64,000 nt of DNA from Micromonospora sp. CCTCC AA 2012012. GTDB taxonomy: Bacteria > Actinomycetota > Actinomycetes > Mycobacteriales > Micromonosporaceae. Position numbers and translations under genes: made by a program. The DNA lies in NCBI RefSeq assembly GCF_040499845.1, contig NZ_CP159342.1, positions 6,014,001-6,078,000 on the forward strand, given 5' to 3'. Shown one piece after another: positions 49,969 through 59,659 of this stretch (position 1 is its first letter; each line of letters opens with the position of its first letter). The notes under the pieces were generated by a model. That model had not been told where the DNA came from, searched no databases, and worked only from the letters and a program-made list of their open reading frames with translations.

Positions 49969-50427
49969 ATGCCAGGAAAGGGCGACGCTCCGGTGCTTCC
50001 GGGCGCGCGGGCGGTTGCGCGGCACGTGCGCATCTCGCCGATGAAGGCGCGCCGGGTGGTCAACCTCGTCCGCGGCCTGCCCGCGAAGGAGGCGCTCACG
50101 GTGCTGCAGTTCGCGCCGCAGGCTGCGAGCGAGCAGGTGTACAAGGTGCTCGCGAGCGCGATCGCCAACGCGGAGAACAACGAGCGGCTGGACCCCGATG
50201 CGCTGCTCGTCAGCGAGGCGTTCGTCGACGAGGGCCCGACGATGAAGCGGTTCCGGCCGCGTGCGCAGGGCCGGGCGTACCGGATCCGCAAGCGCACGTG
50301 CCACATCACCGTGGCGGTGGAGGCGGTCGCTGCGGCGACGCCGAAGAAGGCCTCGGCGAAGAAGGCCGCCCCGGCGAAGCAGGCTGAGGCCGCTGCGACG
50401 GAGAGCAAGACGGAGGGTGCCGAGTAA
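49969..50427 (+). CDS. rplV: 50S ribosomal protein L22
   Basis: Predicted protein of 152 aa. [20 protein letters not shown] and [20 protein letters not shown] (seen as [20 protein letters not shown]) form the core, including the tunnel hairpin; [20 protein letters not shown] follows. After about residue 118 there is an Ala/Lys tail ([20 protein letters not shown]) not found in short versions, typical of actinobacteria. The last base of its stop codon is the A of the rpsC ATG. Confidence 0.97.
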   Translation: MPGKGDAPVLPGARAVARHVRISPMKARRVVNLVRGLPAKEALTVLQFAPQAASEQVYKVLASAIANAENNERLDPDALLVSEAFVDEGPTMKRFRPRAQGRAYRIRKRTCHITVAVEAVAAATPKKASAKKAAPAKQAEAAATESKTEGAE

Positions 50428-51299
50428 TGGGTCAGAAGGTTCACCCCACTGGGTTCCGGCTCGGCATCTCGACCGACTGGAAGTCCCGCTGGTTCGCGGA
50501 CAAGCTCTACAAGGACTACATCGGCGAGGATGTCAAGATCCGCCGGATGATGTCCAAGGGCCTGGAGCGCGCCGGCATTTCCAAGGTCGACATCGAGCGC
50601 ACCCGGGACCGGGTCCGCGTCGACATCCACACCGCCCGGCCGGGCATCGTCATCGGCCGTAAGGGTGCGGAGGCCGACCGGATCCGCGGCGAGCTCGAGA
50701 AGCTCACCGGCAAGCAGGTGCAGCTGAACATCATCGAGGTCAAGAACCCCGAGTCGGACGCGCAGCTGGTTGCCCAGGGCGTCGCCGAGCAGCTCTCCAG
50801 CCGGGTCAGCTTCCGTCGGGCCATGCGCAAGGCGATGCAGTCGGCGATGAAGAACCCGGTCTGCAAGGGCATCCGGGTTCAGGTCTCGGGTCGCCTCGGC
50901 GGCGCCGAGATGAGCCGGACCGAGTTCTACCGCGAGGGCCGGGTTCCGCTGCACACGCTGCGGGCCAACATCGAGTACGGCTTCTTCGAGGCCCGTACCA
51001 CCTTCGGCCGGATCGGCGTGAAGGTCTGGATCTACAAGGGCGACGCCGTCCCGGGCCGGGAGACTCCGGCCGAGGCGGCTCCGTCGCGCGGACCGCGCCG
51101 TGACCGCGGCGACCGGCCCGAGCGGCCGCGTCGTGGCCGGTCGGGTTCGTCGGGTACGACCGCCGGTGGCACCGAGGCCGGCCGGGCTGCCGCGACCACC
51201 ATCGCGCAGCAGGCCGAGACGCCGGCCGGCGAGCCGGTCGACGCCGGGGCTGTCGCCGCGGCCGCCACTCAGCCGGCAGAAACGCAGCAGGAGGGCTGA
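50427..51299 (+). CDS. rpsC: 30S ribosomal protein S3
   Basis: Predicted protein of 290 aa. KH domain with [20 protein letters not shown], and C-domain [20 protein letters not shown] then [19 protein letters not shown]3 is part of the mRNA entry helicase. The last 75 residues ([20 protein letters not shown], then an Ala/Thr/Gln tail) are an actinobacterial extension that looks disordered and may bind RNA. One-base overlap with rplV. Confidence 0.97.
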   Translation: MGQKVHPTGFRLGISTDWKSRWFADKLYKDYIGEDVKIRRMMSKGLERAGISKVDIERTRDRVRVDIHTARPGIVIGRKGAEADRIRGELEKLTGKQVQLNIIEVKNPESDAQLVAQGVAEQLSSRVSFRRAMRKAMQSAMKNPVCKGIRVQVSGRLGGAEMSRTEFYREGRVPLHTLRANIEYGFFEARTTFGRIGVKVWIYKGDAVPGRETPAEAAPSRGPRRDRGDRPERPRRGRSGSSGTTAGGTEAGRAAATTIAQQAETPAGEPVDAGAVAAAATQPAETQQEG

Positions 51300-51302
51300 C
51301 AG

Positions 51303-51728
51303 ATGCTGATGCCGCGCAAGCCCCCGAAGGGCTTCCGCAAGCCGCACCACCCGGACCGCCACGGCGCGTCCAAGGGTGGTAACCGGGTGGTGTTCGGCGA
51401 GTTCGGGATCCAGGCTCTCGAGCCGGCGTACGTGACCAACCGCCAGATCGAGTCGGCGCGTATCGCGATGACCCGTCACATCAAGCGTGGCGGCAAGGTC
51501 TGGATCACGATCTTCCCGGACCAGGCCCTCACCAAGAAGCCGGCCGAGACCCGGATGGGTTCCGGTAAGGGTTCGCCCGAGTGGTGGGTCGCCAACGTCA
51601 AGCCGGGGCGGGTTCTCTTCGAGATGTCCTTCCCCAACGAGCAGATCGCGCGAGAGGCGATGCGTCGCGCGATCCACAAGCTCCCGATGAAGTGCCGCAT
51701 TGTTACGCGCGAAGTGGGTGAATCCTGA
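51303..51728 (+). CDS. rplP: 50S ribosomal protein L16
   Basis: Predicted protein of 141 aa; an ATG two codons later at 51309 ([11 protein letters not shown]) may be the true start. [20 protein letters not shown] and [40 protein letters not shown] are the family blocks. L16 shapes the A-site tRNA elbow region and the evernimicin/avilamycin site; the residues there look unaltered. Its stop overlaps the rpmC ATG by one base. Confidence 0.97.
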   Translation: MLMPRKPPKGFRKPHHPDRHGASKGGNRVVFGEFGIQALEPAYVTNRQIESARIAMTRHIKRGGKVWITIFPDQALTKKPAETRMGSGKGSPEWWVANVKPGRVLFEMSFPNEQIAREAMRRAIHKLPMKCRIVTREVGES

Positions 51729-51964
51729 TGGCAGCGGGCGTCAAGCCTTCCGAGCTGCGTGAGCTCTCCGAGGAGGAGCTGGTCACGAAGCTGCGTGAGG
51801 CCAAGGCGGAGCTGTTCAACCTCCGCGTGCAGGCCGCAACCGGGCAGCTGGACAACAACCGGCGGCTGCAGGTCATCCGTCGGGAGATCGCCCGGATCTA
51901 CACGATCATGCGTGAGCGTGAGCTGGGTCTCTCGGCCGCGCCGACTGAGGTGACTGCATCATGA
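51728..51964 (+). CDS. rpmC: 50S ribosomal protein L29
   Basis: Predicted protein of 78 aa. [40 protein letters not shown] and [20 protein letters not shown]: the usual helical hairpin. L29 lies next to L23 at the tunnel exit. Coupled on both sides by overlapping start and stop codons. Confidence 0.96.
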   Translation: MAAGVKPSELRELSEEELVTKLREAKAELFNLRVQAATGQLDNNRRLQVIRREIARIYTIMRERELGLSAAPTEVTAS

Positions 51965-52242
51965 GTGAGAACACCACCACCACCGCTGACGCGCGGGCCC
52001 GCCGTAAGGTGCGTGAGGGCCTCGTGGTCAGCGACAAGATGGAAAAGACCGTCGTGGTCGAGGTCGAGGACCGGGTCAAGCACGCGCTGTACGGCAAGAT
52101 CATGCGCCGGACGCGCAAGCTGAAGGTGCACGACGAGCAGAACTCCGCCGGGATCGGCGACCGGGTCCTGATCATGGAGACCCGGCCGCTCTCCGCCACC
52201 AAGCGCTGGCGGCTCGTGGAGATCCTCGAGAAGGCCAAGTAG
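51961..52242 (+). CDS. rpsQ: 30S ribosomal protein S17
   Basis: Predicted protein of 93 aa. [40 protein letters not shown] and [20 protein letters not shown] are standard. S17 is an early 16S rRNA binder. A 97-base gap to rplN holds a perfect 10-bp hairpin (52290-52315), the only larger break in the S10-spc run apart from that before rpsH; it may mark the old S10/spc operon border. Confidence 0.96.
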   Translation: MSENTTTTADARARRKVREGLVVSDKMEKTVVVEVEDRVKHALYGKIMRRTRKLKVHDEQNSAGIGDRVLIMETRPLSATKRWRLVEILEKAK

Positions 52243-52339
52243 CGAAGGCTCGAGCTCGGCCGGCAAGGTCGGGCGCAGGTTCCGCCAGGCTCCGGCCGCC
52301 TCCGGGCGGCCGGAGAACCGGCAGACATAGGAGATAGAC

Positions 52340-52708
52340 GTGATTCAGCAGGAGTCGCGACTGCGCGTCGCCGACAACACGGGTGCCCGGGAGATCCTGT
52401 GCATCCGGGTTCTCGGTGGCTCCGGTCGGCGCTACGCGAGCATCGGCGACGTCATCGTGGCCACCGTCAAGGACGCGATCCCCGGTGCCGGTGTGAAGAA
52501 GGGCGACGTCGTCAAGGCCGTCGTCGTTCGCACCGCCAAGGAGAAGCGGCGGCCTGACGGTTCGTACATCCGCTTCGACGAGAACGCCGCCGTCATCATC
52601 AAGGACGGCGGGGACCCGCGCGGTACCCGTATCTTCGGCCCGGTGGGCCGGGAGCTCCGGGACAAGCGGTTCATGAAGATCATCTCTCTCGCGCCGGAGG
52701 TGTTGTGA
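52340..52708 (+). CDS. rplN: 50S ribosomal protein L14
   Basis: Predicted protein of 122 aa from a GTG with AGGAGA upstream. [40 protein letters not shown] and [20 protein letters not shown] are conserved. L14 forms an intersubunit bridge with 16S rRNA and is the target of the silencing factor RsfS. Overlaps rplX by four bases. Confidence 0.97.
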   Translation: MIQQESRLRVADNTGAREILCIRVLGGSGRRYASIGDVIVATVKDAIPGAGVKKGDVVKAVVVRTAKEKRRPDGSYIRFDENAAVIIKDGGDPRGTRIFGPVGRELRDKRFMKIISLAPEVL

Positions 52709-53025
52709 CCGTGAAGGTCAAGAAGGGCGACACGGTCGTCGTCATCGCCGGCAAGGACAAGGGTGCCAAGGGTAAGGTCATCGCGGCCTACCCGCGGCAG
52801 GACAAGGTCCTGGTCGAGGGCGTGAACCGGGTCAAGAAGCACACCCGCATCAGCACCACCCAGCGTGGCGCCAAGACCGGTGGCATCGTCACCCAGGAGG
52901 CCCCGATCCACGTCTCGAACGTGCAGGTCCTGGACTCCGACGGCAAGCCGACCCGCGTCGGTTACCGGATCGACGACAACGGCCAGAAGGTCCGCATCGC
53001 GCGTAGCACCGGTAAGGACCTGTGA
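52705..53025 (+). CDS. rplX: 50S ribosomal protein L24
   Basis: Predicted protein of 106 aa from a GTG. The KOW motif [20 protein letters not shown] is at the start, then [20 protein letters not shown] and [21 protein letters not shown]24 is one of the two initiators of 50S assembly. Start and stop overlap rplN and rplE. Confidence 0.97.
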   Translation: MTVKVKKGDTVVVIAGKDKGAKGKVIAAYPRQDKVLVEGVNRVKKHTRISTTQRGAKTGGIVTQEAPIHVSNVQVLDSDGKPTRVGYRIDDNGQKVRIARSTGKDL

Positions 53026-53594
53026 TGACCACGGCTACCGAAACGAAGACCATGCCGCGCCTCAAGGAGCGGTACCGCAACGAGATCGTGGCGCAGCTGC
53101 AGGAGCAGCACAACTACGGCAACCCCATGCAGGTGCCGCGGTTGGTCAAGATCGTCGTCAACATGGGTGTCGGCGAGGCCGCTCGGGACGCCAAGCTGAT
53201 CGACGGCGCGGTCCGCGACCTGGCCACGATCACCGGCCAGAAGCCGCAGGTGCGACGGGCGACCAAGTCCATCGCGCAGTTCAAGCTGCGTGAGGGCATG
53301 CCGATCGGCGCGAAGGTCACCCTGCGGGGCGACCGGATGTGGGAGTTCCTGGACCGGCTGCTCTCCATCGCGCTGCCGCGTATCCGCGACTTCCGCGGTC
53401 TGGACGGGCGCAAGCTCGACGGGCACGGCAACTACACGTTCGGTCTGACCGAGCAGTCGGTGTTCCACGAGATCGACCAGGACAAGATCGATCGCCAGCG
53501 GGGCATGGACATCACGGTGGTCACAACCGCCACGACCGACGACGAGGGCCGGGCGCTGCTCAAGCTCCTGGGCTTCCCGTTCAAGGAGAACTGA
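53025..53594 (+). CDS. rplE: 50S ribosomal protein L5
   Basis: The product is 189 aa from the ATG at 53025, which overlaps the rplX stop (ATGA); a GTG one codon earlier is also in frame. [60 protein letters not shown] and [20 protein letters not shown] are the family blocks. L5 binds 5S rRNA and contacts P-site tRNA. rpsN follows one base later. Confidence 0.97.
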   Translation: MTTATETKTMPRLKERYRNEIVAQLQEQHNYGNPMQVPRLVKIVVNMGVGEAARDAKLIDGAVRDLATITGQKPQVRRATKSIAQFKLREGMPIGAKVTLRGDRMWEFLDRLLSIALPRIRDFRGLDGRKLDGHGNYTFGLTEQSVFHEIDQDKIDRQRGMDITVVTTATTDDEGRALLKLLGFPFKEN

Positions 53595-53595
53595 G

Positions 53596-53781
53596 ATGGC
53601 CAAGAAGGCGCTGATCATCAAGGCGGCCGCGAAGCCGAAGTTCTCGGTTCGCGCGTACACCCGCTGCCAGCGGTGCGGGCGTCCGAAGGCGGTCTACCGC
53701 AAGTTCGGTCTCTGCCGGGTGTGCATCCGGGAGATGGCCCACCGCGGTGAGCTGCCCGGCGTGTCCAAGGCTTCCTGGTAA
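53596..53781 (+). CDS. rpsN: 30S ribosomal protein S14, zinc-binding type Z
   Basis: Predicted protein of 61 aa, the short zinc form. [20 protein letters not shown], then [20 protein letters not shown] with two CxxC pairs, and [18 protein letters not shown]. The long zinc-free form, usually expressed in zinc limitation together with other C- paralogues, is not in this window. Confidence 0.98.
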   Translation: MAKKALIIKAAAKPKFSVRAYTRCQRCGRPKAVYRKFGLCRVCIREMAHRGELPGVSKASW

Positions 53782-53876
53782 TAGCTCGGCGCGCTCTGCG
53801 CGTTGGCTGAACTGTCTCTTCGCCGTAGGCCCCGGGCGTGCCCGGGGAACCCCGGCGAGAAAGGTTGACGAATTTC

Positions 53877-54284
53877 ATGACGATGACCGACCCGATCGCA
53901 GACATGCTCACGCGTCTGCGTAACGCCAACCAGGCGTACCACGACCGGGTGACGATGCCGTACTCGAAGATCAAGGCGAACATCGCCGAGGTCCTCAAGT
54001 CCGAGGGTTACATCGCCACCTGGTCGGTCGAGGAGCCCGAGGAGGGCGCCGTCGGCAAGCGACTGGTCGTCGAGCTGAAGTACGGCCAGAACCGGGAGCG
54101 GAGCCTGGCCGGCATCAAGCGCGTGTCCAAGCCCGGTCTCCGGGTGTACGCCAAGTCGGACGGGCTCCCGCGGGTGCTCGGCGGGCTGGGCGTGGCGATC
54201 ATTTCGACGTCCCAGGGGCTGCTCACCGACCGGCAGGCCCGCAAGCGGAGCGTTGGCGGGGAAGTCCTCGCCTTCGTCTGGTAA
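53877..54284 (+). CDS. rpsH: 30S ribosomal protein S8
   Basis: The product is 135 aa from the ATG at 53877; another ATG two codons on (53883) could be used. [40 protein letters not shown] and [20 protein letters not shown] are standard. S8 binds 16S helix 21 and represses the spc operon in E. coli. The 95 bases upstream contain a perfect 8-bp hairpin CCCCGGGC/GCCCGGGG at 53830-53847. Confidence 0.96.
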   Translation: MTMTDPIADMLTRLRNANQAYHDRVTMPYSKIKANIAEVLKSEGYIATWSVEEPEEGAVGKRLVVELKYGQNRERSLAGIKRVSKPGLRVYAKSDGLPRVLGGLGVAIISTSQGLLTDRQARKRSVGGEVLAFVW

Positions 54285-54300
54285 CGGGAGACAGGTAGAA

Positions 54301-54843
54301 ATGTCGCGTATTGGACGTAAGTCGATCCCGGTACCTTCCGGCGTCGACATCACGATCGAGGGCCAGACCGTCAAGGTCAAGGGCCCCAAGGGCGAGCTGT
54401 CGCACACCCTGGCCGAGCCGATCAAGGCGGAGCGGGGCGAGGACGGCCAGCTGCACGTCAACCGGCCGAACGACGAGCGCAAGGCCAAGGAGCTGCACGG
54501 CCTGAGCCGTACGCTGGTGGCCAACATGATCGTCGGCGTGACCGAGGGCTACCGCAAGAGCCTCGAGATCGCCGGTACCGGTTACCGTGTCACCGCCAAG
54601 GGCAAGGACCTGGAGTTCGCGCTCGGGTTCTCGCACCCGGTGCTGGTGCCCGCCCCGGACGGCATCACCTTCACGGTGGAGAAGCCGACCCTGTTCCACG
54701 TGGCCGGCATCGACAAGCAGCAGGTCGGTGAGGTTGCCGCCAACATCCGGAAGATCCGCCCGCCGGAGCCCTACAAGGGCAAGGGCGTGAAGTACCAGGG
54801 CGAGGTCATCCGCCGCAAGGCTGGAAAGGCAGGTAAGAAGTGA
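54301..54843 (+). CDS. rplF: 50S ribosomal protein L6
   Basis: The product is 180 aa from the ATG at 54301, preceded by [50 protein letters not shown] and the C-terminal ADKQQVG-type block ([20 protein letters not shown]), [21 protein letters not shown]6 lies near the factor-binding sarcin-ricin loop. Overlaps the GTG of rplR by four bases. Confidence 0.97.
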   Translation: MSRIGRKSIPVPSGVDITIEGQTVKVKGPKGELSHTLAEPIKAERGEDGQLHVNRPNDERKAKELHGLSRTLVANMIVGVTEGYRKSLEIAGTGYRVTAKGKDLEFALGFSHPVLVPAPDGITFTVEKPTLFHVAGIDKQQVGEVAANIRKIRPPEPYKGKGVKYQGEVIRRKAGKAGKK

Positions 54844-55229
54844 GCGCCACGCTGCTCAAGCGCCGCCGCGGCGTTGCCGCCAAGCGCGCCGTCGGCCGTG
54901 CGCGTCGACACTTCCGGGTCCGCAAGAACGTCAGCGGCACCGCCGAGCGTCCCCGCCTGGTCGTCACCCGCTCCCTGCGGCACATCGTCGCCCAGATCGT
55001 GGACGACACCAAGGGTCACACCCTGGCGTCGGCCTCGACCCTGGACGCCTCGCTGCGCGGCACCGAGGGCGACAAGAGCGCCCTGGCCGGCAAGGTGGGC
55101 GCCCTGCTCGCCGAGCGCGCCAAGGCCGCCGGCGTCTCGAAGGTCGTCTTCGACCGCGGTGGCAACCGGTACGCGGGGCGGGTCGCCGCGCTTGCCGATG
55201 CTGCCCGCGAAGCCGGGCTCGAGTTCTAG
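54840..55229 (+). CDS. rplR: 50S ribosomal protein L18
   Basis: Predicted protein of 129 aa from a [43 protein letters not shown] and [20 protein letters not shown] are the family blocks; L18 carries 5S rRNA together with L5. The stop lies 33 bases before rpsE. Confidence 0.97.
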   Translation: MSATLLKRRRGVAAKRAVGRARRHFRVRKNVSGTAERPRLVVTRSLRHIVAQIVDDTKGHTLASASTLDASLRGTEGDKSALAGKVGALLAERAKAAGVSKVVFDRGGNRYAGRVAALADAAREAGLEF

Positions 55230-55262
55230 AAACCCCGTCACGAGAGAGAAGGAAGGCTGCTG

Positions 55263-55877
55263 ATGCCAGGTCAACAGCGCCGTGGCGGCGGGTCCGGTGG
55301 CAACGAGGGTGGTCGCCGCGACAACCGCCGTGAGGGCGGCCGCGGAAACGCGCCCGTCGAGAAGACCCCGCACCTCGAGCGGGTCGTCGCGATCAACCGC
55401 GTCGCCAAGGTCGTGAAGGGTGGTCGTCGCTTCAGCTTCACCGCCCTGGTGATCGTGGGCGACGGCGACGGCACCGTCGGTGTGGGCTACGGAAAGGCCA
55501 AGGAGGTGCCCGCGGCGATCGCCAAGGGTGTCGAGGAGGCCAAGAAGCACTTCTTCAAGGTGCCGCGGATCGGTCAGTCGATCCCGCACCCGGTGCAGGG
55601 CGAGGACGCCGCCGGTGTGGTGCTGCTCAAGCCGGCCTCGGCCGGTACGGGTGTCATCGCCGGTGGTCCGGTTCGCGCCGTGCTGGAGTGCGCGGGCATC
55701 CACGACGTGCTCTCCAAGAGCCTCGGCTCGTCCAACCCGATCAACATCGTGCACGCCACGGTGGCGGCCCTGAAGGGGCTCGAGTCCCCGGAGCAGGTCG
55801 CGGCTCGTCGTGGTCTGCCGGTCGAGGACGTCGCGCCGGCCGCCATGCTGGCGTCGCGGGCGGGGGTGGCTTCCTGA
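55263..55877 (+). CDS. rpsE: 30S ribosomal protein S5
   Basis: Predicted protein of 204 aa. The first 35 residues are Arg/Gly-rich ([20 protein letters not shown]), an actinobacterial extension. [40 protein letters not shown] and [20 protein letters not shown], the spectinomycin-loop region VVKGGRR being normal. S5 helps decoding fidelity and mRNA entry. Last base of the stop is the A of the rpmD ATG. Confidence 0.97.
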   Translation: MPGQQRRGGGSGGNEGGRRDNRREGGRGNAPVEKTPHLERVVAINRVAKVVKGGRRFSFTALVIVGDGDGTVGVGYGKAKEVPAAIAKGVEEAKKHFFKVPRIGQSIPHPVQGEDAAGVVLLKPASAGTGVIAGGPVRAVLECAGIHDVLSKSLGSSNPINIVHATVAALKGLESPEQVAARRGLPVEDVAPAAMLASRAGVAS

Positions 55878-56059
55878 TGGCTCGCCTGAAGGTCACCCAG
55901 GTCCGGTCCGAGATCGGGACCAAGCAGAACCAGCGGCACTCGCTGCGTTCGCTCGGTCTCAAGCGGATCAACGACGTGGTGGTCAAGGAGGATCGTCCGG
56001 AGATCCGGGGCATGATCTTCGCGGTCAACCACCTCGTGAAGGTCGAGGAGGTCGAGTAA
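55877..56059 (+). CDS. rpmD: 50S ribosomal protein L30
   Basis: Predicted protein of 60 aa. [40 protein letters not shown] and [19 protein letters not shown]. Standard length. Shares one base each with rpsE and rplO, so the three are translated in series. Confidence 0.97.
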   Translation: MARLKVTQVRSEIGTKQNQRHSLRSLGLKRINDVVVKEDRPEIRGMIFAVNHLVKVEEVE

Positions 56060-56502
56060 TGACGATCAAGGTTCACCACCTGCGCCCGGCGCCCGGTGCC
56101 AAGACCGCCAAGACCCGCGTGGGTCGTGGTGAGGGCTCCAAGGGCAAGACCGCCGGTCGCGGTACCAAGGGTTCCAAGGCCCGGAAGAACATCTCGCCGG
56201 CGTTCGAGGGTGGGCAGATGCCCATCCACATGCGCCTGCCGAAGATGAAGGGCTTCAAGAACAAGTTCAAGGTCGTCTTCCAGGTGGTCAACCTGGACCG
56301 GCTCGCCGAGCTGTTCCCGAACGGCGGCCAGGTCGGCCCGCTCGAGATGGTCGAGGCCGGTGCGGTCCGCAAGGGCCAGCCGGTCAAGGTCCTCGGCACC
56401 GGCGACCTCGGCGGTGTGGCCCTCCAGGTGTCGGCGCAGGCGTTCAGCGCGTCGGCCAAGGAGAAGATCACTGCCGCCGGTGGTTCCGTCACCGAGCTGT
56501 AA
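56059..56502 (+). CDS. rplO: 50S ribosomal protein L15
   Basis: Predicted protein of 147 aa. The basic, glycine-rich N-terminal part [40 protein letters not shown] threads through 23S r[23 protein letters not shown] and [16 protein letters not shown] [18 protein letters not shown] end it. It is the last gene of the ribosomal run; a very strong terminator follows, so secY is transcribed separately. Confidence 0.97.
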   Translation: MTIKVHHLRPAPGAKTAKTRVGRGEGSKGKTAGRGTKGSKARKNISPAFEGGQMPIHMRLPKMKGFKNKFKVVFQVVNLDRLAELFPNGGQVGPLEMVEAGAVRKGQPVKVLGTGDLGGVALQVSAQAFSASAKEKITAAGGSVTEL

Positions 56503-56510
56503 GGCAGATA

Positions 56511-56554
56511 CCATGGCGCCCGCTCAGTTGTCCGCAACTGGGCGGGCGCCATGG
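56511..56554 (+). terminator. 20-bp terminator between rplO and secY
   Basis: Arms 56511-56530 and 56535-56554 pair over 20 bp with a single G:U, loop TCCG. It lies eight bases after the rplO stop and ends the S10-spc transcript. A second, 7-bp hairpin CCGGGCA/TGCCCGG at 56603-56620 lies further down in the secY upstream region. Confidence 0.88.
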
Positions 56555-56734
56555 TCTACCGGCCACATGTGCGCCGGGTAACATCGGATTCGTTTTATGT
56601 AGCCGGGCACATCTGCCCGGACCGGGATCGGGCTGTTAGAGTCCCATCCCAGCTATGGATATCGGGCGCTCGCCCGGCACCCACCCCGACCCGCCAGGGA
56701 TCACCGGCGGCCCGCCTCGCGCAGGAGGAAGAAG

Positions 56735-58063
56735 TTGCTGTCCGCCTTTCTCAGTGCGTTCCGTACGCCTGACCTGCGCAAGAAGCTGCTGTTCACAGTA
56801 GGCATCATTGCGGTCTACCGGTTGGGCGCGACCCTGCCCAGCCCGGGTGTGTCGTACGGCAACGTGCAGAAGTGTCTCGACACCCTCCAGGGCAGCGGCA
56901 CCGGTGTGCTGAACCTGCTCGACCTCTTCTCCGGTGGCGCGCTGCTGCAGCTGTCGGTCTTCGCGCTGGGCATCATGCCCTACATCACCGCGTCGATCAT
57001 CCTGCAGCTGCTGACGGTGGTCATCCCGCGGCTGGAGCAGCTCCGCAAGGAGGGCCAGGCCGGGCAGGCGAAGATCACCCAGTACACCCGCTACCTGACC
57101 CTGGGCCTGGGCATCCTCCAGTCCTCGGCGTTCGTGGCGCTGGCCCGCTCCGGGCAGCTCTTCCAGAACCGCTGCGACCAGTTCCCGATCGTGCCGAAGG
57201 GCACCGGGATCCCGGACTGGCTGACGCTGACCATCCTGGTCATGACGATGACCGCCGGCACCGGCGTGGTGATGTGGCTCGGCGAGCTGATCACCGACCG
57301 GGGCGTCGGCAACGGCATGTCCGTCCTGATCTTCACCTCGATCGCGGCCCGCCTGCCCAGCGAGGGCTGGAAGATCAAGACCACCAAGGGCTGGGGGATG
57401 TTCTTCCTCGTCATCGCCCTGGTCCTGCTGGTCATCACCGCGGTCACCTTCATCGAGCAGGCGCAGCGCCGGATCCCGGTGCAGTACGCCAAGCGCATGA
57501 TCGGCCGGCGGATGTACGGCGGCACCTCCACCTACATCCCGCTCAAGGTGAACCAGGCCGGCGTCATCCCGGTCATCTTCGCCTCGTCGCTGCTCTACCT
57601 GCCGCAGCTCGCGCTCCAGTTCTTCGACCAGAACAACCCGGGCAAGACCCAGGCCTGGATCCAGAACCACATCGTGAAGGCGAGCGCGCCGGAGCACATC
57701 GCGATCTACTTCCTGCTGATCATCTTCTTCACGTACTTCTACGTGTCCATCACGTTCAACCCGACCGAGGTCGCGGACAACATGAAGAAGTACGGCGGCT
57801 TCGTGCCGGGCATCCGCCCGGGCAAGCCGACCGCGGAGTACCTCGACTTCATCCTCAGCCGGATCACCCTGCCGGGCGCGCTCTACCTGGGCATCATCGC
57901 GATCCTGCCGAACTTCTTCTTCATCTGGCTGGACAACCAGCAGTTCCAGAACTTCCCGTTCGGCGGCACCGCTGTGCTCATCATGGTCGGCGTCGGTCTG
58001 GAGACCGTGAAGCAGATCGAGAGCCAACTCATGCAGCGGAACTACGAAGGGTTCCTGCGGTAG
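56735..58063 (+). CDS. secY: Preprotein translocase subunit SecY
   Basis: The product is 442 aa from the TTG at 56735; AGGAGG six bases upstream decides this start. Ten membrane helices. FRTPDLRKKLLFTVGIIAVY, FALGIMPYITASIILQLLTV, GERITDRG-type LGELITDRGVGNGMSVLIFT and RMYGGTSTYIPLKVNQAGVI are the family blocks. With SecE and SecG it forms the export channel. The sequence from 56555 to 56734 should hold its promoter, but I could not assign boxes. adk follows without a gap. Confidence 0.96.
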   Translation: MLSAFLSAFRTPDLRKKLLFTVGIIAVYRLGATLPSPGVSYGNVQKCLDTLQGSGTGVLNLLDLFSGGALLQLSVFALGIMPYITASIILQLLTVVIPRLEQLRKEGQAGQAKITQYTRYLTLGLGILQSSAFVALARSGQLFQNRCDQFPIVPKGTGIPDWLTLTILVMTMTAGTGVVMWLGELITDRGVGNGMSVLIFTSIAARLPSEGWKIKTTKGWGMFFLVIALVLLVITAVTFIEQAQRRIPVQYAKRMIGRRMYGGTSTYIPLKVNQAGVIPVIFASSLLYLPQLALQFFDQNNPGKTQAWIQNHIVKASAPEHIAIYFLLIIFFTYFYVSITFNPTEVADNMKKYGGFVPGIRPGKPTAEYLDFILSRITLPGALYLGIIAILPNFFFIWLDNQQFQNFPFGGTAVLIMVGVGLETVKQIESQLMQRNYEGFLR

Positions 58064-58717
58064 ATGCGACTCGTTCTGGTTGGCCCGCCGGGTGCGGGCA
58101 AGGGCACGCAGGCGGAGTTCATCGCCGCCCACCTCTCGGTGCCGAAGATCTCCACCGGTGACATCTTCCGGGCCAACGTCACCCAGGGCACGCCCCTGGG
58201 TGTCGAGGCCAAGCGGTACATGGACGCCGGCAAGCTGGTCCCGGACGATGTCACGATCAACATGGTGCGGGACCGGCTCGCCGAGCCGGACGCCGCCGAG
58301 GGCTTCCTGCTCGACGGCTTCCCGCGTACCACGCCGCAGGCCGCTGAACTGGACAAGCTCCTGGCCGACCTCGGCACCGCACTGGACCTGGTGCTGGAGC
58401 TGGTCGTCGACGACGACGAGGTGATCCGGCGGCTCTCCGGCCGGCGTACCTGCCGGGGCTGCGGCAAGATCTGGCACGTCGAGTTCGACGCCACCACGCG
58501 TGAGGGCATCTGCGACCGCTGCGGCGCCGAGCTGTTCCAGCGCGACGACGACAAGCCGGAGACGATCGCCGCCCGCCTGCGGGAGTACGCCGAGAAGACC
58601 GCTCCGCTGGTCGACTACTACGGCGCCCAGGGCAAGCTGGTCGGCATCGACGCGACCGGGCCGGTGGAGGACGTCACCGTCCGCGCCATAGACGCCCTGC
58701 GCTCGTACGGCGGCTGA
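58064..58717 (+). CDS. adk: Adenylate kinase
   Basis: Predicted protein of 217 aa, long form. P-loop GPPGAGKGT (7-15), AMP site [20 protein letters not shown], and a lid with four Cys (CRGC and CDRC) that should bind zinc. It balances ATP + AMP and 2 ADP. The ATG is the base after the secY stop. A 7-bp hairpin CCGCCGG/CCGGCGG (58722-58739) follows the stop and may reduce read-through into map. Confidence 0.96.
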   Translation: MRLVLVGPPGAGKGTQAEFIAAHLSVPKISTGDIFRANVTQGTPLGVEAKRYMDAGKLVPDDVTINMVRDRLAEPDAAEGFLLDGFPRTTPQAAELDKLLADLGTALDLVLELVVDDDEVIRRLSGRRTCRGCGKIWHVEFDATTREGICDRCGAELFQRDDDKPETIAARLREYAEKTAPLVDYYGAQGKLVGIDATGPVEDVTVRAIDALRSYGG

Positions 58718-58748
58718 CGGCCCGCCGGCCTCCCGGCGGATAGAGTGC

Positions 58749-58783
58749 GAACAGCGGGGTACGTCCGACGTGCCCCGCTGTTC
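58749..58783 (+). promoter_or_regulatory. 16-bp hairpin in the map leader
   Basis: Arms 58749-58764 and 58768-58783 pair over 16 bp with one G:U, loop CCG, ending 25 bases before the map ATG. A TAGAGT box at 58741-58746 just upstream could be a -10, in which case the transcript would begin with this hairpin. It may be a terminator of the adk transcript or a stabiliser of the map mRNA. Confidence 0.5.
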
Positions 58784-58807
58784 CGCGCGACGAAAGGTAA
58801 CGGCTCC

Positions 58808-59659
58808 ATGCGTCGTCCCCAGCTGGACATCCAGCTGAAGACCCCCGACCAGATCGAGCAGATGCGCGCCGCCGGCCTGGTGGTCGCCCGCGCGCTGCGT
58901 CGGATGCGGGAGGCCGTCGCCCCCGGGGTGAGCACCGCCGACCTGGACGCGATCGCCGAGGCCACCATCCGCGAGGCCGGCGCCGTCCCGTCCTTCAAGG
59001 GCTACCACGGCTTTCCGGCGTCGATCTGCTCGTCGGTCAACGAGCAGGTGGTGCACGCGATCCCGTCGCCGCAGCAGGTGCTCAGCGAGGGCGACCTCAT
59101 CTCCATCGACTGCGGCGCGGTGCTGAACGGCTGGCATGGCGACGCCGCGATCACGGTCGGGGTCGGCGAGGTCGACCCCGCCCTGCTGAAGATGGCGTCG
59201 GTCGCCGAGGACGCGATGTGGGCCGGCATCGCCGCCGCGGCGCGCGGCGCCGCGAACGGCCGGGGCCGGCTCACCGACATCTCGCACGCGGTGGAGACCG
59301 CCGTCCGTAAGGGCGGCCGCTACGGCATCGTCGACGGGTACGGCGGGCACGGCATCGGCACCGAGATGCACCAGGACCCGCACGTGCTCAACCACGGGCG
59401 TCCGGGCAAGGGTCCCCGGCTGGTGCCGGGACTGGCGCTGGCGATCGAGCCGATGATCACGATGGGCTCGCCGCGGACCGAGGAACTGGCCGACGGCTGG
59501 ACCGTGGTCACCCGGGACGGGTCGATGGCGGTGCACGTCGAGCACTCGATGGCGCTGCTGGACGACGGGGTCTGGGTGCTCACCGCCGAGGACGGCGGGC
59601 GGGCTCGCCTCGGCGACCTCGTCACCTCCCGTCAGCCGGCCGCCTCTCCGGCGGTCTGA
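58808..59659 (+). CDS. map: Type I methionine aminopeptidase
   Basis: The product is 283 aa from the ATG at 58808 (AAAGG nearby). The five metal ligands are visible: Asp in ISIDCGAVLNGWHGDAAITV (two), His in GGHGIGTEMHQDPHV, Glu in ALAIEPMITMG, Glu in AVHVEHSMALLDDGV. ICSSVNEQVVHAIPSPQQVL is the substrate loop. It removes the initiator Met from new proteins. A short N-terminal extension lacks the SH3-type zinc-finger of longer isoforms. A 757-base gap without a clear gene follows. Confidence 0.94.
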   Translation: MRRPQLDIQLKTPDQIEQMRAAGLVVARALRRMREAVAPGVSTADLDAIAEATIREAGAVPSFKGYHGFPASICSSVNEQVVHAIPSPQQVLSEGDLISIDCGAVLNGWHGDAAITVGVGEVDPALLKMASVAEDAMWAGIAAAARGAANGRGRLTDISHAVETAVRKGGRYGIVDGYGGHGIGTEMHQDPHVLNHGRPGKGPRLVPGLALAIEPMITMGSPRTEELADGWTVVTRDGSMAVHVEHSMALLDDGVWVLTAEDGGRARLGDLVTSRQPAASPAV

